From: Poriferisodalis sp965208555
Lineage (GTDB): Bacteria > Actinomycetota > Acidimicrobiia > Acidimicrobiales > Poriferisodalaceae
Reading direction: 5' to 3'
DNA length: 64,000 nucleotides
NCBI RefSeq assembly: GCF_965208555.1
Contig: NZ_OZ242342.1
Location: forward strand, 3,534,001 to 3,598,000
Positions within the stretch are counted from its first letter, which is position 1. Every line of letters starts with the position of its first letter. The position numbers and the translations under genes were made by a program. The notes below the pieces were generated by a model. The model worked only from the letters and a program-made list of their open reading frames with translations. It ran no database searches and was not told where the DNA came from. Positions 59,913-64,000 of this stretch are shown here, in pieces.

Positions 59913-60961
59913 AGCGAGCCTGCTGGGAGTTCGACGAGATCCAGGCTGAGAAAGTCCGCGTAGTACAGCCCCAGCGCGAGGGCGACGAGCAGGCTGTTCA
60001 CGACCCAGAGGCGGATGAGCACGGTGGTTTCCGGCCAGCCGCCCAGTTCGAGGTGATGGTGCATGGGGGCCATCCGGAACAGGCGGCGGCCGAAGAGCCG
60101 GAATGAGCCGACCTGGATGATCACCGACGCGGTCTCGATGACGTACAGGCCGCCGATGACGGGCAGCAGGAGATCGACGTGCAGCAGCATCGCGAGACCC
60201 GCCATCGCGGTACCGATGGCCAGTGAGCCCGTGTCACCCATGAAGATCCGTGCCGGCGGCGCGTTCCACCACAGGAAACCCGCGCACGCGCCGGCCATTG
60301 CAGCAGCAACGATGGCCAAGTCCAGCGGATGCTTGACGTCGTAGGAGATCGGGTGACGGAATGCCCAGTAACCCACGACCACGAAGGCAGCGAACGCCAC
60401 CGCGGCGGCTCCGGCGGCCAGGCCGTCGAGGCCGTCGGTGAGGTTCACAGCGTTCGACGTGCCCAGGACGATGATGACCGCCCACAGAATCCACACCGCG
60501 GCGGGAACACGCAGGGAGTTCCCGTCCAGCCGGGTGAATCCGATGGCGGAGTCGAGGTTCACCCACCACACCGATGCGACGGCAAAGCCGCTGCCCACCG
60601 CGACAAGCCCGATCAGCTTGGCCCGCTTGTTCAAGCCCAGGTTGCGCTCGCGGCTCACCTTGATCCAGTCGTCAGCCAGCCCGACAAGACCCGCTGCGCA
60701 CACGGCTGCCAGCAGCACGATTCCCGAGCGCGTCATGACCGTCTCGGCTCGCAAGTGGCTGACGACGTAGCCCACGACGGCTGCCGCGACCACCGCGACG
60801 CCCCCCATCGTCGGCGTGCCCGCCTTGGTGATGTGGCCTCGAGGGCCATCGAGGCGGATGGGTTGGCCGACGCCGCGCGCCTGCAGCCACGGGATGAGGT
60901 AGCGAGTTCCCACCAGCGACACGAACATCGCGGAACTGGCGGCGATGAGCAGGGCGATCAT
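59909..60961 (-). CDS. mraY: Phospho-N-acetylmuramoyl-pentapeptide-transferase
   Basis: 350 residues, ten membrane helices. Catalytic/Mg motifs GLADDWIKV (~95), NAVNLTDGLDGLAAG (~170), FMGDTGSLAIG and MAPMHHHLELGGWPE (~300). It makes lipid I. It overlaps murE directly by 4 nt, leaving no room for murF, which normally lies between them. Confidence 0.97.
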   Translation of the reverse strand: MIALLIAASSAMFVSLVGTRYLIPWLQARGVGQPIRLDGPRGHITKAGTPTMGGVAVVAAAVVGYVVSHLRAETVMTRSGIVLLAAVCAAGLVGLADDWIKVSRERNLGLNKRAKLIGLVAVGSGFAVASVWWVNLDSAIGFTRLDGNSLRVPAAVWILWAVIIVLGTSNAVNLTDGLDGLAAGAAAVAFAAFVVVGYWAFRHPISYDVKHPLDLAIVAAAMAGACAGFLWWNAPPARIFMGDTGSLAIGTAMAGLAMLLHVDLLLPVIGGLYVIETASVIIQVGSFRLFGRRLFRMAPMHHHLELGGWPETTVLIRLWVVNSLLVALALGLYYADFLSLDLVELPAGSL

Positions 60962-62457
60962 CGCCGTGCGCTCCGGCGCCGCTGCAGGTGCCCGGCAGCA
61001 GCGACTGCGTCGTCAAACGGCACGGAGCGGCTTGCTGCCACCTGCATGGTCTCGTGACCCTTGCCGGCGATGATGACCACATCGCCGGCCATGGCATTGC
61101 TGATGGCATACGAAATGGCTGCCGATCGGTCCAGTTCGATGTGCAGGCCATCGCCGGAGTCATGCCGGATCCCCGCACCGGCAGCGATGTCGGCCGCGAT
61201 ATGCGCTGGGTCTTCGCTGCGAGGATTGTCGGTGGTCAGGATCAGCACATCGGCGTGCCGATCCGCAGCCGCGCCCATGGGTGCCCGCTTCGATCGGTCC
61301 CGATCGCCGCCGGCACCGAACACCGCCCAGAGGCGACTGTCCGCGGAGCCGAGCTCGCGAGCGCTGGCCAGGGCGGCGGCGAGGGCGTCAGGCTTGTGGG
61401 CATAGTCCACCAGCACCGTGATGTCATCTTCTGGGCCGCTCACAGGCCACAAACGCCCTCGCACTGGAGTGATGGCAGCAATCGCCGAAGCCACTGCGTC
61501 ATCTTCGAAGCCGAGTGCGCTGGACGTTGCGGCTGCGGCCGCGACGTTCGCGACATTGAACCGTCCCAGCAGCCCGCACCGCACGTCCCGGCCGCGCCAC
61601 CGGCCGCTGAGCCCTTCCGTGCTGGCGACGACCCGGTCGATGTCCGATGGCTGCCACCGGACCACCTCGGCCGTTGTGCCAGCGGCCAGCGAGGCCAGGC
61701 GGCGACCCCACGTATCGGCGACGTTCAGCACTGCGATCTCGCTGCGGCCGTCGAACAGGCGCGCCTTGGCGTTGAAGTACTCCTCCATCGTGGCATGGAA
61801 ATCGAGATGCTCATGGCTCAGGTTCGTGAACACGCCGGCAGCGAAGCTGGCGCCGTTGACCCTGCCCAGAGCGAGCGCGTGAGACGAGACTTCCAGCACA
61901 ACCATCTCGGTTCCGCTGTCGGCAGCCTGGCTGAGGCGCCGGCACAGGTCCGGCGCCTCGGGCGTGGTGTGCGTCCCGTCCAGCGTTCCCATGACCTCAC
62001 AAGTCGTACCGCACGCGGTCGCAATGGCGGCGATTGCGTGGGTCACCGTGGTCTTGCCCGAAGTCCCGGTGACGCCGACGACGGTGCAGCGACGCCATGG
62101 CTGACCCCACACGACCGCTGACGCTGGCCCCAGTGCCGCCCGCACATCAGGCACCACTATCTGAGCTGCGTCGACATCGAGGACTTCGGAGACCAGCAAT
62201 GCGCCAGCGCCTGCGGCGAGCGCTTCGGCGGCGAAGCGATGGCCGTCGTGATGCTGTCCCACGACGCAGCCGAACAGCGCCCCGGGAGTGACTGAGCGGC
62301 TGTCGTGGGCGATGCCGTGCACAAGGGTCGGGGAGCTTGTGGCTCGACGGTCCCGTTCGCCCGGAGGTGCCACGTACGTGCCCCCGATGGCCGAGGCCAA
62401 CCCCTCCACGGGCAGGGGATGCGCCGGGACCGGAGCTGATCCGTGCTGCCTAGGCAT
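60958..62457 (-). CDS. murE: UDP-MurNAc-tripeptide synthetase, meso-DAP type
   Basis: 499 residues from ATG 62457, overlapping the ftsI stop by 8 nt; ATG 62487 is less likely. ATP loop VTGTSGKTTVTHAI (~119), LSHEHLDFHATMEEY (core HEHLDFH), and the amino-acid specificity motif DNPRSEDP (~402), the pattern of meso-diaminopimelate-adding enzymes. So the cell wall probably has meso-DAP at position 3. Confidence 0.95.
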   Translation of the reverse strand: MPRQHGSAPVPAHPLPVEGLASAIGGTYVAPPGERDRRATSSPTLVHGIAHDSRSVTPGALFGCVVGQHHDGHRFAAEALAAGAGALLVSEVLDVDAAQIVVPDVRAALGPASAVVWGQPWRRCTVVGVTGTSGKTTVTHAIAAIATACGTTCEVMGTLDGTHTTPEAPDLCRRLSQAADSGTEMVVLEVSSHALALGRVNGASFAAGVFTNLSHEHLDFHATMEEYFNAKARLFDGRSEIAVLNVADTWGRRLASLAAGTTAEVVRWQPSDIDRVVASTEGLSGRWRGRDVRCGLLGRFNVANVAAAAATSSALGFEDDAVASAIAAITPVRGRLWPVSGPEDDITVLVDYAHKPDALAAALASARELGSADSRLWAVFGAGGDRDRSKRAPMGAAADRHADVLILTTDNPRSEDPAHIAADIAAGAGIRHDSGDGLHIELDRSAAISYAISNAMAGDVVIIAGKGHETMQVAASRSVPFDDAVAAAGHLQRRRSARR

Positions 62458-64000
62458 CGGGTGACACCTGCAGCATGCGCAGGGCATATTCCGCTACTTC
62501 GGCGAAGACAGGTGCGGCCACGATGCCGGCCCGGTATTCGTGAGGTTCATCGAGCACTACCACGACGGTGAGCTCGGGACGATCAGCCGGCAAGAACCCA
62601 GCAAAGGAACTGGTGTATGCGTCGTCGGAGTACCCGCCGTTCGGGCTGGGCTTCTGGGCCGTGCCGGTCTTGCCCGCAACCTGGTAGCCCGCGATGGCCG
62701 CCCGCTTGCCGGTTCCGGAACGAACGACTTCGGCGAGGATGTCCTGCATATGTCGTGCAGTCTCCGGGGACAGAACGCGACGTGTCGGGATCGGGTCGGC
62801 GGGTCGTAGCGCGCCATTGCTGCCCACGCTGCCCAGCACCAGGCGCGGTGTGACATAGACGCCATCGTTGGCGATGGCGTTGTACGCAGCCGTGAGCTGT
62901 ATCGCCGTCATCGCGATGCCTTGGCCGAACGCAATCGTGGCAAGATCGGTGCCTCGCCACTGGTTCGCAGCACGCAGGATGCCACGGCTCTCGCCAGGCA
63001 GCGCCGGACCATCGTCGCTGCCAGTCAGGCGGCCGAAGCCGAACGATCGCAGGGAACGCTGCAGTTCGGTGGCGCCGATTCGTTCGGCGAGCTTGATCGT
63101 CCCGATGTTCGACGAATGAACCAGGATGTCCGAGGTTGTCATGCTCTCGCTGGGCTTGGAATACGGCTCGATGAATTCCTTGTCGGCGAAGGTGTATGCC
63201 GCCGGCGTCGAGTGCATCTCGACTGGCGTGGTGAGCCCTGCTTCCAGTGCCGTGGCAATCGTGAAGCTCTTCGCGACGGATCCCGGCTCGAATGCGTCCG
63301 TATAGGCGGGGTTGTAGGCCACCGGCCTGATCTCATCCGTGTCCTGATCGCGCGCAACTGCCGCCAACGCCAGAACGTCACCGGTGTCGGTCTGCATCAT
63401 TACCACCATGCCGCCCTTGGCACCGGTCGCTCGAACCGCATCGCTCACCGATCGCTCCGCAACCCACTGCATCTGGGTGTGCAGCGCGAGCACCACATCG
63501 TCGCCGTGGCTCACTGGCTCGAAGAGCTCGGTTCCCGTCGGCAGTGGCATGCCGCTCTCGGCGATGCGGGCAACCTCTCGGCCGTCCGTGCCGTCCAACA
63601 CGTCGGCAAACTGCTTCTCGGCGCCGCCCAGCGGATTCTGGTCGATATCGGTTGCGCCGAGCAACCCCCGGGCGAAATCGTCTCCGTTGGGCCGAAGCCG
63701 CGAGGACTCGCCGCGCACACCGATGCCGGCGAGCTGCAGTTCCTGCACCGCCAGCCCTTCTGCCGGACTCACCTGGCGTGCCACGTAGACAAAATGCCGG
63801 TCGCTAGCGAGTCGCTCGGCGATCGCGCCGACGTCCACATCGAGAACCGACGCCAAGGCAATGGCCGTCTGGTGAGGGTCGATGACCAGGCGGGGATCGG
63901 CCCAGATCGTGGGCAGGCTGTCTGATACTGCGAGCAGATTCAGATTCCGATCCAGGATCGCCCCGCGAACCGATTCGAGCTCCCACTGCGCAGTCCCCTG
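62450..64000 (-). CDS. ftsI: Septal peptidoglycan transpeptidase FtsI (class B PBP); 5' end outside window
   Basis: 517 residues are visible and the frame stays open to the window edge. The N-terminal part reads RGAILDRN near 63960, the start of the PBP dimerisation domain. Transpeptidase motifs are complete: SVAKSFTIATAL (SxxK), SSNIG (SxN) and VAGKTGTAQ (KTG). It cross-links septal peptidoglycan with FtsW. No PASTA domain follows; it ends shortly after the transpeptidase fold. It is the most upstream dcw gene seen here. Confidence 0.95.
   Translation of the reverse strand, partial: QGTAQWELESVRGAILDRNLNLLAVSDSLPTIWADPRLVIDPHQTAIALASVLDVDVGAIAERLASDRHFVYVARQVSPAEGLAVQELQLAGIGVRGESSRLRPNGDDFARGLLGATDIDQNPLGGAEKQFADVLDGTDGREVARIAESGMPLPTGTELFEPVSHGDDVVLALHTQMQWVAERSVSDAVRATGAKGGMVVMMQTDTGDVLALAAVARDQDTDEIRPVAYNPAYTDAFEPGSVAKSFTIATALEAGLTTPVEMHSTPAAYTFADKEFIEPYSKPSESMTTSDILVHSSNIGTIKLAERIGATELQRSLRSFGFGRLTGSDDGPALPGESRGILRAANQWRGTDLATIAFGQGIAMTAIQLTAAYNAIANDGVYVTPRLVLGSVGSNGALRPADPIPTRRVLSPETARHMQDILAEVVRSGTGKRAAIAGYQVAGKTGTAQKPSPNGGYSDDAYTSSFAGFLPADRPELTVVVVLDEPHEYRAGIVAAPVFAEVAEYALRMLQVSPDA

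Overview
This is a GC-rich bacterial chromosome segment with many GTG starts and dense 4-nt start/stop overlaps. It most resembles an actinobacterium, and Acidimicrobiia-like is my best guess. The signs are a dcw cluster with ftsZ, sepF and yggT but no ftsA, a MurE with the meso-DAP motif DNPR, a proteasome-activator (Bpa) homologue, an LLM-class (F420-type) oxidoreductase, an SCO6745-family protein and an IclR regulator. The taxonomic call is inference. I see no phage, transposon, CRISPR, rRNA or convincing tRNA gene.

1-18 kb is a one-carbon / methylated-amine catabolic island. It holds the end of a corrinoid-protein reactivator (RACo/DUF4445), a non-pyrrolysine MttB-family methyltransferase, a formate dehydrogenase operon followed by two transporters, an IclR regulator, etfBA, a dimethylglycine/sarcosine-dehydrogenase-like flavoprotein with a GcvT domain, formate-THF ligase and a MetF-like reductase. 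Read together: a quaternary amine such as a betaine is demethylated through a corrinoid protein (not in the window). The N-methylglycine products are oxidised by the flavoprotein with ETF. The C1 units pass through methyl-, methylene- and formyl-THF to formate, which FDH oxidises to CO2. GGAAC-A-GTTCC-like sites lie in both divergent promoter regions, next to the IclR gene and in front of the flavoprotein/fhs pair.

The most striking gene is the FDH catalytic subunit. Its ORF is interrupted by an in-frame UGA at the selenocysteine position, followed by a hairpin with a GGUCU loop at the same spacing as E. coli fdhF. I therefore annotate one selenoprotein. The FDH is also unusually built: the NuoG-like Fe-S part is a separate gene at the far end of the operon and NuoE and NuoF are fused.

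18-44 kb is mixed metabolism: MFS and SerA-like genes, a D-erythronate-dehydrogenase-like SDR, a class III CoA-transferase, dihydroorotase, a CPA2 antiporter with a CBS-type tail, PhyH, an APH-DUF6285 fusion, three secreted or lipoprotein genes, glnS, SDR, LLM oxidoreductase, a thiolase with its DUF35 partner, nitroreductase, bpa, an alkaline-phosphatase-superfamily enzyme and an Rrf2 regulator. A strong hairpin with a tRNA-Ser-like D-arm sits between two convergent genes near 37.9 kb.

44-64 kb is rluD-lspA-dksA-like and ileS (eukaryote-like type), followed by the division and cell-wall cluster, read leftwards: ftsI(partial)-murE-mraY-murD-ftsW-murG-murC-murB-ftsQ-ftsZ-pgeF-yggS-sepF-yggT-acidic protein. 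murF is missing from its usual place between murE and mraY. Almost every gene in this run overlaps the next by 4-11 nt. No gene-free stretch exceeds about 210 bases.
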